In this document: positions 14,209 to 22,636 of the stretch, piece by piece
Position numbering within the stretch: position 1 is the first letter of the stretch
Layout of the letters: each line of letters starts with the position of its first letter
Source: CS3-C152 sp964347025
GTDB lineage: Archaea > Aenigmatarchaeota > Aenigmatarchaeia > QMZP01 > QMZT01
Assembly (NCBI GenBank): GCA_964347025.1
Contig: CAYFWU010000006.1
Coordinates: forward strand, 1 to 53,610
Reading direction: 5' to 3'
DNA: 53,610 nt
Translations under genes and position numbers: made by a program
Notes under the pieces: model-generated
The model's database searches: none
What the model saw: the letters and a program-made list of their open reading frames with translations, nothing else
What the model was told of the DNA's origin: nothing

Positions 14209-14373
14209 GTGGCTTCAAAATTCGTTAGAGTGAAGTGCAAGAAGTGCAAGAATGAGCAGGTTATTTTTGAGAGGTCCGCCTCTGTGATCAAATGCTTGGT
14301 TTGTGGAGAGGTTCTGGCTGAAGCAACAGGCGGGAAGGCTAAAATAAAGACTGATATCATATCAAAGGTTTAG
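14209..14373 (+). CDS. rps27e: 30S ribosomal protein eS27
   Basis: A 54-residue zinc-ribbon protein, MASKFVRVKCKKCKNEQVIF... CLVCGEVLAEATGGKAKI. Cysteines 10, 13, 29 and 32 form the metal site. It starts with GTG, preceded by a GGTGG-type site that overlaps the end of eL44. The location between eL44 and aIF2alpha is the conserved archaeal arrangement. Confidence 0.93.
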   Translation: MASKFVRVKCKKCKNEQVIFERSASVIKCLVCGEVLAEATGGKAKIKTDIISKV

Positions 14374-14381
14374 GTGTTAGC

Positions 14382-15134
14382 TTGGAGGAAAAGATTCCTA
14401 AGAGATGGGAACTTGTTGTTTGTAGGATCAAAAAGATAAACCCTCATTCGGCGATTGCGTATCTGGTGGAATACAAGAGGACGGGTTTGATTCACGTATC
14501 CGAGGTCGCTTCTAGATGGGTTCGCAATATACGCGAATTCATAAAGGAAAATCAGTATGTCGTTTGCAGGGTTCTGGAGGCTGATGAGACCCATATCTCT
14601 CTCTCCCTGAAAAGGGTTTACAGGGAGGACTCCAGCAGGAAGCTGAATGAATTCAAGCGGGAGAGACGAGCGGAAAAGCTAATTGAAATGTGCGGGAAGC
14701 TGTTGAAAAAGAGCATGGAGGACGCACGAAGGGAAATAATTCCCATCCTGATCGAGGAGTTCGGATCGCTAACGAAAACTTTCGAAATGGCCCTCAGAAA
14801 TCCTGATCTCCTGAAAAGAAAACAGATCCCTGAGAAATGGGCCAACGCAATAATGGATATCGCAAAGAAGAACTATGTGGAAAAAACGTTCAGCGTTAAA
14901 GGAAAGCTCAAGCTTATAACCCATAAGCCCGACGGGATCGAGATCATAAAGAAGGCTTTAATGAAGGCGAAAAAAGAGGGTCTGGAAGTACAATACATAT
15001 CCACTCCCAAATACATCCTGATAGGAAGGGGTAAGAACTACAGGGAAGTTGAGAATAAAGTAAGAACGATCGGGGAACAGATAGCGAACGAATTCGAAAA
15101 AAACGGAGAAGCAAGCTTCGAGCTGGAGAAGTGA
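14382..15134 (+). CDS. eif2a: Translation initiation factor aIF2, alpha subunit
   Basis: Subunit of the heterotrimeric factor that brings Met-tRNAi to the ribosome. The N-terminal S1 domain is seen in VVCRIKKINPHSAIAYLVEYKRTGLIHVSEV and the segment WVRNIREFIKENQYVVCRV. A helical middle domain follows, then a C-terminal alpha/beta domain ending in EKNGEASFELEK. The 250-residue length is a little short of typical archaeal aIF2alpha (about 260-270). The start is TTG, with AGGTG upstream. A Nop10 gene, common at this spot in archaea, is absent; the next gene is on the opposite strand. Confidence 0.94.
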   Translation: MEEKIPKRWELVVCRIKKINPHSAIAYLVEYKRTGLIHVSEVASRWVRNIREFIKENQYVVCRVLEADETHISLSLKRVYREDSSRKLNEFKRERRAEKLIEMCGKLLKKSMEDARREIIPILIEEFGSLTKTFEMALRNPDLLKRKQIPEKWANAIMDIAKKNYVEKTFSVKGKLKLITHKPDGIEIIKKALMKAKKEGLEVQYISTPKYILIGRGKNYREVENKVRTIGEQIANEFEKNGEASFELEK

Positions 15135-15145
15135 AATAATAAAAA

Positions 15146-16120
15146 TTAAATGTTGCTAAAGAAAACTGGACCGGAAAGTTTTTCACCTTTTTTTCTTACT
15201 CTATTTTTAACTTTTTCTAAATCCCTGCCAGTATATGTTTTTAGTATTTTCCATTTTTCAGAACCCGGTGCAACAATTGGTTTCAAAGTGTCAGAATGTT
15301 CTTGGGATATTATAGCATCACTTCCTCCGCATTTGGTCTTTATTAAAGATGCTTTGTATTCTGAATTAGAAGTTTCACCGACAAAATCTATATCAACAAT
15401 TTTTCTACCTTTTTCATTTTTCATTTCTTTTCTCATTTTTCTATATCTCTCAAGATTAACATCCGAGACTGAAGAAAGCACTCCTGCCAGGGCAAGCCCT
15501 ACGCTAGTACCCAAAAATGCAGTTCCAAAGTTGTCAAAATTATATTTTGCCACTTCAAAAGGAATATCATCACCTATGTAAAATCCTTGAGTGTCTCTTG
15601 CAAAAAATTTCAAGGCAAGTCCGATAGTTGCAAGAATCGGAACACCCACTTTAGCCGCTTTTCTCAGGTATTTGTCCAATTTCTTTTTTTCTGGTACCGT
15701 TGTTTCCTTTTTTGCATAGGGTTTTACATAGTTTTTTCTTGTAAAGAACTTGTCAGCAGTAAACATGGTTTCTATGGGGTCATAACCTGTCTTTTTTTCA
15801 CCCGTTATATAGAGCGAAAGGTTTTTTGGTTTGGACAAACCATTTTTTTGGATTTTTCTTAAATAATTGTCCATAAATCTAACAAGTCTTTGATTATCTT
15901 TTTTTCTGAATATTTTTCCTCTAAAATCTTTCTTTTTCAAAGGCTTATGAGTTTTCGAGAATGGTAAGAAATTTGTTTTAACCAAATAACCATTTTCAAC
16001 GTTATCAGAGTCTTCAACTATCTTATATCTCCCTCCAGGAATACTTCTAAAAAAATCTCCAACTCTTTGGAGGTAGTCAACAAATTTATAGCTCTTGCTT
16101 CCGTATGTAATGTCTTTCAT
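15146..16120 (-). CDS. Orphan membrane-associated protein of unknown function, AT-rich
   Basis: A 324-residue protein with a strongly basic N-terminal half and two hydrophobic segments (about 157-175 and 196-217), then a charged C-terminal domain. The DNA is visibly AT-richer and richer in lysine and aromatic codons than the neighbouring informational genes. It interrupts a run of conserved plus-strand genes (aIF2alpha, SRP54), which suggests insertion or fast evolution. Residues 105-129 (I-x-G-x-K-x2-GY-x4-T-M ... F-T-R-K) resemble residues 34-59 of the orphan protein near the right edge. No known family is recognised. Confidence 0.7.
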   Translation of the reverse strand: MKDITYGSKSYKFVDYLQRVGDFFRSIPGGRYKIVEDSDNVENGYLVKTNFLPFSKTHKPLKKKDFRGKIFRKKDNQRLVRFMDNYLRKIQKNGLSKPKNLSLYITGEKKTGYDPIETMFTADKFFTRKNYVKPYAKKETTVPEKKKLDKYLRKAAKVGVPILATIGLALKFFARDTQGFYIGDDIPFEVAKYNFDNFGTAFLGTSVGLALAGVLSSVSDVNLERYRKMRKEMKNEKGRKIVDIDFVGETSNSEYKASLIKTKCGGSDAIISQEHSDTLKPIVAPGSEKWKILKTYTGRDLEKVKNRVRKKGEKLSGPVFFSNI

Positions 16121-16185
16121 AAAGATACCCTCTTATATTTTATCACTTTTTAATAGTTAATTTTACATATTTATTAATTCAGGGG

Positions 16186-16194
16186 TTTATAAAG
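16186..16194 (+). promoter_or_regulatory. TATA-like box without an assigned gene
   Basis: TTTATAAAG, preceded by AGGGG, lies about 130 nt upstream of the SRP54 start and well before that gene's own TATA box. It could drive a short RNA or an alternative SRP54 transcript. The ~70 nt after it are GC-richer than the surrounding gap. Confidence 0.3.
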
Positions 16195-16291
16195 CTTTCG
16201 GTGAATGAATTTTGGGTGTTTTTGGGTTCTTCTTCATCCCCCTGCCGTGATCTTCGGAGTTAAAAGCAAAATATTAATATATAACCATAAA

Positions 16292-16300
16292 TTTATAAAT
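16292..16300 (+). promoter_or_regulatory. TATA box for the SRP54 gene
   Basis: TTTATAAAT lies 22-30 nt upstream of the ATG, suggesting a leaderless or nearly leaderless message. Confidence 0.45.
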
Positions 16301-16321
16301 TTTAGTACCTAGCGTGGAAAA

Positions 16322-17653
16322 ATGGTTTTGGAAAAACTGGGATCGGGTCTGAAGGACACCTTCCGCAAGATAGCCGGACTTGGTGTTGTGGATAAAGAGG
16401 CAGTTGAAAGAATAGTGAGGGATTTGCAAAGAACGCTCATACAGGCGGATGTTGATGTCAAGGTAGTTTTTGAGCTGTCCCAGAACATAAAGAACAAGGT
16501 TTTGAAAGAAAAGCCTCCGAAAGGGATCACTCTAAAGGAATACTTCATAAAGACCCTGTACGATGAAATTGTTGAACTGCTCGGAAAGGAAAGCGGGAAG
16601 CTCTCGCTTAAAAAACAGAAAATCCTTCTGATAGGACTGTTCGGCTGCGGGAAGACAACAACATGCGGGAAGCTTGCTTTATGGTTCAAGAAGAGGGGCC
16701 TATCCGCTGGCCTGGTTGCCTGCGATACGCACAGGGCTGCTGCGCAGGACCAGCTAAGACAGATAGGAAAGAAACTGGACGTGCCTGTTTATTTCGAGGG
16801 CAAGAAACCCGAGGACATCGCAAAGAACGCCCTTAAGAAGGCGAAAGAGAACGTTCTGATATTTGACTCGGCAGGAAGGGACGCCCTGGATGGTAAACTT
16901 GCAAAGGAACTGAAAAACCTAGGTAAGATAATCAAGCCTGATGAGGTTTTCCTCGTTATACCGGCGGACATAGGACAGGCTGCCAGGAAGCAGTCTGAGG
17001 AATTCAACAAGATGGTTGGTATAACAGGCCTGATAGTAACGAAGCTTGATGGGACAGCGAAGGGTGGTGGAGCGCTATCGGCTTCAAGCGTATCAGGGTC
17101 TAACGTCCGTATGATAGGTGTGGGGGAGAAACTTGAGAATTTTGAAGAATACGACCCGCAAAGGTTTGTTTCAAGGTTGATAGGATACGGAGATATACAG
17201 GGACTGCTGGAAAAGGCGAAGGAGGCAGGGGCAGAGGATACCGCGAAGAAAATGATGGAAGGGAGATTCACGATGAATGAGTTCTATGAACAATTAGGGT
17301 CTCTGCAAAAAATGGGATCTCTTTCAAGCCTCACCAGCATGATTCCCGGTTTCTCAGGAGCAATGGCAAAGAAAATGCCGAAGGACTTCCTTGATGTCCA
17401 GGAGGACAAGATGAAGAGGTGGAAGTTCATAATAGATTCCATGACACCGAAGGAAAGGGAAGATCCTGATGTGATAAAGGTTTCCAGGGTTCAGAGGATC
17501 GCGAAGGGTTCGGGAACAACTCAGGCAGAAGTGAGAGAGTTGATTAAGAACTACAAGCAGATAAAGAAAGTCCTCAAGATGACAGGCGGAGGAAAAGCCT
17601 TCAAGAGGGGTCCTCTAGCCAAATTGGCGAAACAGCTGGGAATGGGAATGTAA
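16322..17653 (+). CDS. srp54: Signal recognition particle protein SRP54
   Basis: GTPase that binds signal peptides and 7S RNA and targets ribosomes to the membrane. It has a helical N domain (1-90), then a G domain with GLFGCGKTTTCGKLA (G1), DTHRAAAQDQLRQ, a G3-position DSAGR and TKLDGTAKGGGAL (G4 region). The methionine-rich M domain (about 300-443) includes the RNA-binding part MKRWKFIIDSMTPKER and RIAKGSGTTQAEVRELIKNYKQ. The G3 motif reads DSAGRD, where DTAGR is most usual. At 443 residues it has the normal length. Two further plus-strand genes follow. Confidence 0.96.
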   Translation: MVLEKLGSGLKDTFRKIAGLGVVDKEAVERIVRDLQRTLIQADVDVKVVFELSQNIKNKVLKEKPPKGITLKEYFIKTLYDEIVELLGKESGKLSLKKQKILLIGLFGCGKTTTCGKLALWFKKRGLSAGLVACDTHRAAAQDQLRQIGKKLDVPVYFEGKKPEDIAKNALKKAKENVLIFDSAGRDALDGKLAKELKNLGKIIKPDEVFLVIPADIGQAARKQSEEFNKMVGITGLIVTKLDGTAKGGGALSASSVSGSNVRMIGVGEKLENFEEYDPQRFVSRLIGYGDIQGLLEKAKEAGAEDTAKKMMEGRFTMNEFYEQLGSLQKMGSLSSLTSMIPGFSGAMAKKMPKDFLDVQEDKMKRWKFIIDSMTPKEREDPDVIKVSRVQRIAKGSGTTQAEVRELIKNYKQIKKVLKMTGGGKAFKRGPLAKLAKQLGMGM

Positions 17654-17691
17654 GGATAGCAAATTTATAGGAATTCAGAGAATTATTTATT

Positions 17692-18159
17692 ATGGAAAAG
17701 CCCAATCAGAAAGCTCCAGCGAAAAAACCCACCAAGTACGAGATAAAGAAAAAGATAGTCAAGGAAGAGGAAAAGGAAAAGGTTATAAGACAAATCATGC
17801 TTGGCACGAAGAAGAGAACGTTCGGCCAGAAATCTTCGGACTGGATGACAAGATGGGTTGGCAGCTGGACGTTCATAATCCTTCTTTTCATATTCATGGC
17901 AATATGGATGACCATGAACATCTACATGGTCATTTACAGATGGGATCCATATCCATTCATACTTCTGAACTTCGTTCTCTCATCTCTGGCTGCAGTACAG
18001 GCTCCCATAATACTTATGAGCCAGAACAGGCAGGCGGACAGGGACAGGTTCAAGGCTGAACAGGATTACAGGGTAAACAAGAAGGCAGAACTCGAAATCG
18101 AGGACATGCAGAAGGATCTGGAAACAATAAAACAGATGATAAGGGAAATAAAAAAGTAA
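17692..18159 (+). CDS. DUF1003 family membrane protein
   Basis: A 155-residue protein. Residues 55-68 (VGSWTFIILLFIFM) and 88-107 (ILLNFVLSSLAAVQAPIILM) are membrane segments. The signature WDPYPFILLNFVLSSLAAVQ and MSQNRQADRDR identify DUF1003. The N-terminal 45 residues are lysine-rich and cytoplasmic. The C-terminal 45 residues are a predicted coiled coil (ELEIEDMQKDLETIKQMIREI). The molecular function of DUF1003 is not known to me. It follows srp54 closely and may share its transcript. Confidence 0.9.
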   Translation: MEKPNQKAPAKKPTKYEIKKKIVKEEEKEKVIRQIMLGTKKRTFGQKSSDWMTRWVGSWTFIILLFIFMAIWMTMNIYMVIYRWDPYPFILLNFVLSSLAAVQAPIILMSQNRQADRDRFKAEQDYRVNKKAELEIEDMQKDLETIKQMIREIKK

Positions 18160-18189
18160 TTTAAGCCGAAAAAATAAATATAATAATTG

Positions 18190-20679
18190 ATGATAAGAAT
18201 CTTGCTCTCTGGCCTGATTTTTTTCGTGATTATTATTTCTTTTTCCAGTTCCGCGTTCGCAGGTTGTACGGATTCCGATGAAGGTATGAATTATTATGCC
18301 AAAGGCATAACCAAAGGTCCATGGGCAAGCGATATTACAGGACCTTCAGATGAAAAAGAAGATGTTTGTATCGGAAGTTCGGTGAAAGAATATTTCTGCA
18401 ATGTTTCAGATATAACAGATATCACATCAGAATTCGGTATCGACGAAATAATTTATAATTGCCCTTATGGGTGCGAAGATGGTGCATGCCTACTCGGAGG
18501 CTTCACTAGATTTGAAGACAAGAACCCAGATTTCTATTGTCTCACAGAAGACCCCGACGATGATATATACACAAAGGGCAGGAGAATTTTTTTCATGGAG
18601 TATAAATACACGCTTATACTGTATCAAGTACCCGATATCTATCTTCTTCCTCCGATTTATCGTATACGAGAATCAGTCAAAGATGAAGATGTTTGTTTAA
18701 TTAAAAATGATGAGGTCTTTGCAGGGCCGGATATGTGGGAGAGACGTTGTCATGTAGATATAAACAATAACCTTATACCGATGAGTGAAAGAATTGAGTG
18801 TAAAAGAGGCTGCAGGGATGGGGTATGTCTCAAAGAACCAGTATGCGAAGATTATGATGGCGGGAAAGACTACTATTCTAAAGGCATTGTAACTTGGGGT
18901 AAAGATGTGTCAACAGATGAGTGTCAAAATGACAAAACACTGATAGAATTTTATTGTGGAGCTAACGATGTTAGTTTATTGGATGCGAATAACGACATAA
19001 CTGACGGTTTTTACGCTTCCGAACAATGGGAACAGATCAGTGTAATGTCAAAGCAGGATGATAGTCCTCTTTGGGATGATGATCTTTGGGATGGTGAATC
19101 TGAAACATTCACGTCTAACAAATATTTTACTTTACAGGCAGATTATGAACCTTTCGGAAGAGACTATAGTGGAACTTCCAATTACGTTTATATTGTCTTC
19201 TATAGAAATAGCAATGCTGCAGGAACTTGGCCGGAACGAACGTTTGATTTAACTGTTGATGGTAAGGTTATAACGGTTTATTTGCCATCCATAACATACA
19301 CGTATCCTGAGCATTACGAAGGTGCTAACCTCCTATCTTTTTACGTTACAGAAGACGGCTCAACTTATTATGCCAAAAGAGACCATCAACCAACTACAAA
19401 CTATGGTGAAACTAACCTGAGCGGTTCAACTTATGGTTATGACCCGGTGGAGAAGCTGAGATTTTGGTATCATTTAAACATGAGTATGGATATGAGTCCT
19501 TCAGAAGCCTTTTCTCCTGAACATCTGGCAAGGTCAAGCGGTGGTAAAATAAGGAAAGAGACCTTTGAATGTCCGTACATGTGTGAAAATGGAGCGTGTG
19601 TGAAAGAAACAGAACCTGAAACTTGTTCAGATGGAACATCTTACAATGAATGCTCCGAGGACAGGCCATCGTACTGTGAAGAGGGGAGCTTGGTTGATAA
19701 ATGCAGTGAATGTGGTTGTTCTTCTGGTTATGAGTGTAAAGAGGACGGAGGTTGTGAGTTTATAGAAGTTGTTGTAAACGAAACGCTACCTGAAGTGTGT
19801 TCGGATGGGACGATATACGATAAATGTTCCGAAGATAAACCTCTGTACTGTGAAGAGGGGAGCTTGGTTGATAAATGCAGTGAATGTGGTTGTTCTTCTG
19901 GTTATGAGTGTAAAGAGGAAGGAGGTTGTGAGTTTATTGAGGTTAATGAAACTGAAGAATGGGAAGAGATAAAACCGGGCGCGGAAGTTTCTATGAACAT
20001 AGACAAAACAGAAATGGGTGTCACGAAAATAGAAATTTCGGTCAAAAACCCGGCAAATCAGGTTTCCATAACAATAACGAAACTTGAGCACAAGCCTGCG
20101 GAAATTGTAAAGGAAGTTTCCGGGAAAGTCTATCAGTATCTTGAAGTAAAAAAATCGAATCTTGAAGACACCAACATAGATAAATCCAAGGTCGAATTCA
20201 AGGTCGAAAAGACGTGGATTTCTGAGAAAAAGATAGACAAATCCAAAGTGAATCTCAACAGGTATACGACTGAATGGGAAAAGCTTCCTACGATTATTGT
20301 TGCTGAGGATAAGGATTACATACACTATGAGGCTGAAACTCCAAGTTTTTCCGTATTTGCCATAACGGGCGAAGAATTGGCTTGCAAGCTTGATTCCAAA
20401 AGATGTGTTAAAAAAGAACTGCAGAAATGCAAATCTGACGGTTCATGGGAAACTGTTGAGAATTGTGAATATCTTTGTTTCAGAGACAAATGCTTTGAAC
20501 CTCCGAAAACAATAGAGATCAGAGGAGAGAAGTTGTTTGACTTAGAGGAGATAGGGAAGAGTATCGATGTGATATACATTGGGGTAATAGTGATTATAAT
20601 CTTGATAATTGTGATTTTTTCTTTCAGCAGGTTGGAGAGACATTCGAAACCAAGGAAGGAAAAGAGTAAAAAAGAATAA
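18190..20679 (+). CDS. Cys-rich surface protein with a PGF-pre-PGF domain
   Basis: An 829-residue secreted, membrane-anchored protein. A signal peptide (IRILLSGLIFFVIIISFSSSAFAG) is followed by Cys-rich modules at the N-terminus. Two tandem 58-residue Cys-rich repeats (CSDGT...DKCSECGCSSGYECKE) lie near residues 477-600. Next comes a domain matching PGF-pre-PGF (IKPGAEVSMNIDKTEMGVTK... TEWEKLPTIIV... PSFSVFAITG), then a short Cys-rich piece, a transmembrane helix (about 793-813) and a basic tail. This fits an archaeal cell-surface protein. The C-terminus is a plain anchor, unlike the PAEFPG tails of the three giant proteins. The start is ATG rather than the TTG just before it. Confidence 0.8.
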   Translation: MIRILLSGLIFFVIIISFSSSAFAGCTDSDEGMNYYAKGITKGPWASDITGPSDEKEDVCIGSSVKEYFCNVSDITDITSEFGIDEIIYNCPYGCEDGACLLGGFTRFEDKNPDFYCLTEDPDDDIYTKGRRIFFMEYKYTLILYQVPDIYLLPPIYRIRESVKDEDVCLIKNDEVFAGPDMWERRCHVDINNNLIPMSERIECKRGCRDGVCLKEPVCEDYDGGKDYYSKGIVTWGKDVSTDECQNDKTLIEFYCGANDVSLLDANNDITDGFYASEQWEQISVMSKQDDSPLWDDDLWDGESETFTSNKYFTLQADYEPFGRDYSGTSNYVYIVFYRNSNAAGTWPERTFDLTVDGKVITVYLPSITYTYPEHYEGANLLSFYVTEDGSTYYAKRDHQPTTNYGETNLSGSTYGYDPVEKLRFWYHLNMSMDMSPSEAFSPEHLARSSGGKIRKETFECPYMCENGACVKETEPETCSDGTSYNECSEDRPSYCEEGSLVDKCSECGCSSGYECKEDGGCEFIEVVVNETLPEVCSDGTIYDKCSEDKPLYCEEGSLVDKCSECGCSSGYECKEEGGCEFIEVNETEEWEEIKPGAEVSMNIDKTEMGVTKIEISVKNPANQVSITITKLEHKPAEIVKEVSGKVYQYLEVKKSNLEDTNIDKSKVEFKVEKTWISEKKIDKSKVNLNRYTTEWEKLPTIIVAEDKDYIHYEAETPSFSVFAITGEELACKLDSKRCVKKELQKCKSDGSWETVENCEYLCFRDKCFEPPKTIEIRGEKLFDLEEIGKSIDVIYIGVIVIIILIIVIFSFSRLERHSKPRKEKSKKE
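19671..19763 (+). repeat. Internal tandem repeat, copy 1
   Basis: This 93-bp stretch recurs 174 bp (58 codons) downstream with a single mismatch (C19746 against A19920). It encodes the Cys-rich module around EEGSLVDKCSECGCSSG. Such low divergence points to recent duplication or gene conversion. Confidence 0.85.
19845..19937 (+). repeat. Internal tandem repeat, copy 2
   Basis: Second copy of the 93-bp Cys-rich module repeat. It differs from copy 1 at one position, while the DNA between the copies is clearly diverged. Confidence 0.85.
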
Positions 20680-20683
20680 GCTC

Positions 20684-22513
20684 TTATACCATGATCCTCA
20701 GCTTCTTCGAGCTGAGTGCTCTCAGAAGCTTCCTGCCCTCTTCCGAACGCTTACGAATTCTTATATTACCGTTCTTGCCCACCGCTGGGGAGAAGAGGTA
20801 TTCGTCTCCATCGTAAAGATCGACCTGTTGACCAGTGAATTTCTTCTCGACCTTTATGTTAAAGAACGCGCCCTTCTCTCCGATAAGGTGTTTTATCTCC
20901 TGTTTGAGTGTTCTCTCAAGAGGTTCGACAGATATTCCTATTCCTGTTTTCTTCTCCAGTTCCGAGATGTTCTTTCCCTGCCTGCCGATAACTTTAGGGA
21001 TGGCCTCGTTCCTTACCTTGAGAACAATCCTGCTGTCTGAAAGGAATTCTATCTGGAGGTCTCTGCTGATTTTGCCTAGCTCTCTCTTTATTATCTGGGT
21101 CACGTTTTCCTTGAGTTTTTTGGGAGCCTCCTTTATGGGGATTATGACGTTTTCCTCTCCGAAGGTGTAGATTTCGTATTCCAGCTTCTTGGTCTCAAAA
21201 TCCTTCACCTCAACTACAGGCCTCGCCAGGTCTTGCTCAGTCATGCCTGTCGGAACCTTCACCGTAAGGTTGAGTTCGTAGGTTTTCCCTATCTTTCCGT
21301 TCTTTATGTAGATCACTGTATCGATAACGTGCGGGATCATTCCAAGTTCTATCCTCCCGATGAATCTCTGTATTGCCGAAATTATATCGGTGGAGTGAAC
21401 AACGCCTATCATTCCGACTCCTGCCAAACGCATGTCGGCAAACACGCGGAAATCCCTGGTCTTTCGGATCTCATCGAAAATCGTGTAGTCCGGCCTCACC
21501 AACAGCAGGAGTTCTGCCGTCTTCTCCCAATCGTTTTCTAAGGGTGCGTACTGGGTGATTTCAGGATCTACCTGAAGGTCTCTCGGCTGCTCGAAGGTTT
21601 TGACCACTTTGCTTTTTTTGGAAAGGAAGTTCGCAATGCTCGCAGCGAACGTGGACTTCCCAGAGCCGGGCGGCCCTGCTATGAGAATGCCCTGCGAACC
21701 TTTAAGTATCATTCTCTCCAGTTCTTCATGGAGCCTGTAGTCCTTCAGTTCAAGTTTGACAATCGGTTTAACGGCAGTAACTTCCGAACCCGAGGAGAAC
21801 GGAGGTCTTGTGATCGAAATTCTGTGTCTACCCATTTGCACTACCATCGCGCCATGCTTTCCTATCTCTATAAAGGAACTCGGATCCTTGTGGGTTTTTG
21901 ATAGGACTTCATAAATTATGGATTTCAGTTCATTATCCTTTATGAGCTTGTCCCGAAGATGGACGAGCTTGACATCCCCTGGTTTTCCTCGTTTGGCGTA
22001 TGGTTTAACGCCCACTTTAAGATGTACGGATTGCGTGTCTGGTGTGAAGAACTTCTCCAGTTCTATTGTTTTTTCTCCGATGTCAAAGGGGATGTACCAG
22101 ACTGAAACATCTTCAGCCTCGCCGACCAAGGCCTGAACGTAATCGCTCGTTAGAAGCGTGGCGCTCTCTTTAACAGCAAAGTCCCTTATTAACGCGTCAA
22201 TCCTCCCTTTCTTAGCGAGGTTTATATCCTCCTGGGTCGGCCTGGTTCCGTCAAAACTCAATTTAATTCCATGCCTATCGCAGAGTTTTCGTATTTTCTT
22301 TATCTCGTCCAGACCACGGAAACCCGTATCCTTCCCTCGGGAAGCCTGCGCCTGTAACTCATCAATCACTATTCTTGGTATGACTACCTTGGTCTTGTCC
22401 AGCTTCCCTTTTTCTATCAGTTCCGTGAGCTTCCTGTTGATCAGAACAGAAGTGTCAGGAACTATTGTTTTTGAATTTTTCATGTGTGTTATTTTTTTCA
22501 TTCTTTTCATCAT
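20684..22513 (-). CDS. PIN domain - PilT-type ATPase - KH domain protein
   Basis: A 609-residue archaeal protein combining three domains. The N-terminal PIN ribonuclease-like domain (about 15-135) keeps acidic residues D20, E52, D106 and D124. A P-loop ATPase domain follows, with Walker A GPPGSGKST (280-288) and a FDEIRKTRDFRVFADMRLAG segment as in PilT/VirB11 secretion-type ATPases. A KH RNA-binding motif (VIGRQGKNISELEKKTGIGI) lies near the C-terminus. The start is placed at ATGATG after a GGTGAT site; nine codons more are open upstream. The family is widespread in archaea, but its RNA substrate is unknown to me. Confidence 0.92.
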   Translation of the reverse strand: MMKRMKKITHMKNSKTIVPDTSVLINRKLTELIEKGKLDKTKVVIPRIVIDELQAQASRGKDTGFRGLDEIKKIRKLCDRHGIKLSFDGTRPTQEDINLAKKGRIDALIRDFAVKESATLLTSDYVQALVGEAEDVSVWYIPFDIGEKTIELEKFFTPDTQSVHLKVGVKPYAKRGKPGDVKLVHLRDKLIKDNELKSIIYEVLSKTHKDPSSFIEIGKHGAMVVQMGRHRISITRPPFSSGSEVTAVKPIVKLELKDYRLHEELERMILKGSQGILIAGPPGSGKSTFAASIANFLSKKSKVVKTFEQPRDLQVDPEITQYAPLENDWEKTAELLLLVRPDYTIFDEIRKTRDFRVFADMRLAGVGMIGVVHSTDIISAIQRFIGRIELGMIPHVIDTVIYIKNGKIGKTYELNLTVKVPTGMTEQDLARPVVEVKDFETKKLEYEIYTFGEENVIIPIKEAPKKLKENVTQIIKRELGKISRDLQIEFLSDSRIVLKVRNEAIPKVIGRQGKNISELEKKTGIGISVEPLERTLKQEIKHLIGEKGAFFNIKVEKKFTGQQVDLYDGDEYLFSPAVGKNGNIRIRKRSEEGRKLLRALSSKKLRIMV

Positions 22514-22636
22514 ATTATCACCTATGTATGATAATTCCAAAGAAGTAATCTTTGAATATCATTTTAAATATCATGTTTATCTTGAAATCATGATTAATTA
22601 ATTAATTAAGTAGACCTATGGCTTTAAAAATGGATA

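Noticed and set aside
16205..16313. A 35-codon open frame upstream of SRP54
   Set aside because: There is no ribosome binding site, the composition is not protein-like, and it runs through the SRP54 TATA box.
22580..22610. TTAATTAATTAATTAA as an operator
   Set aside because: It is a simple palindromic AT repeat between hisS and the PIN-ATPase gene. Low complexity explains it, and no paired site is present.
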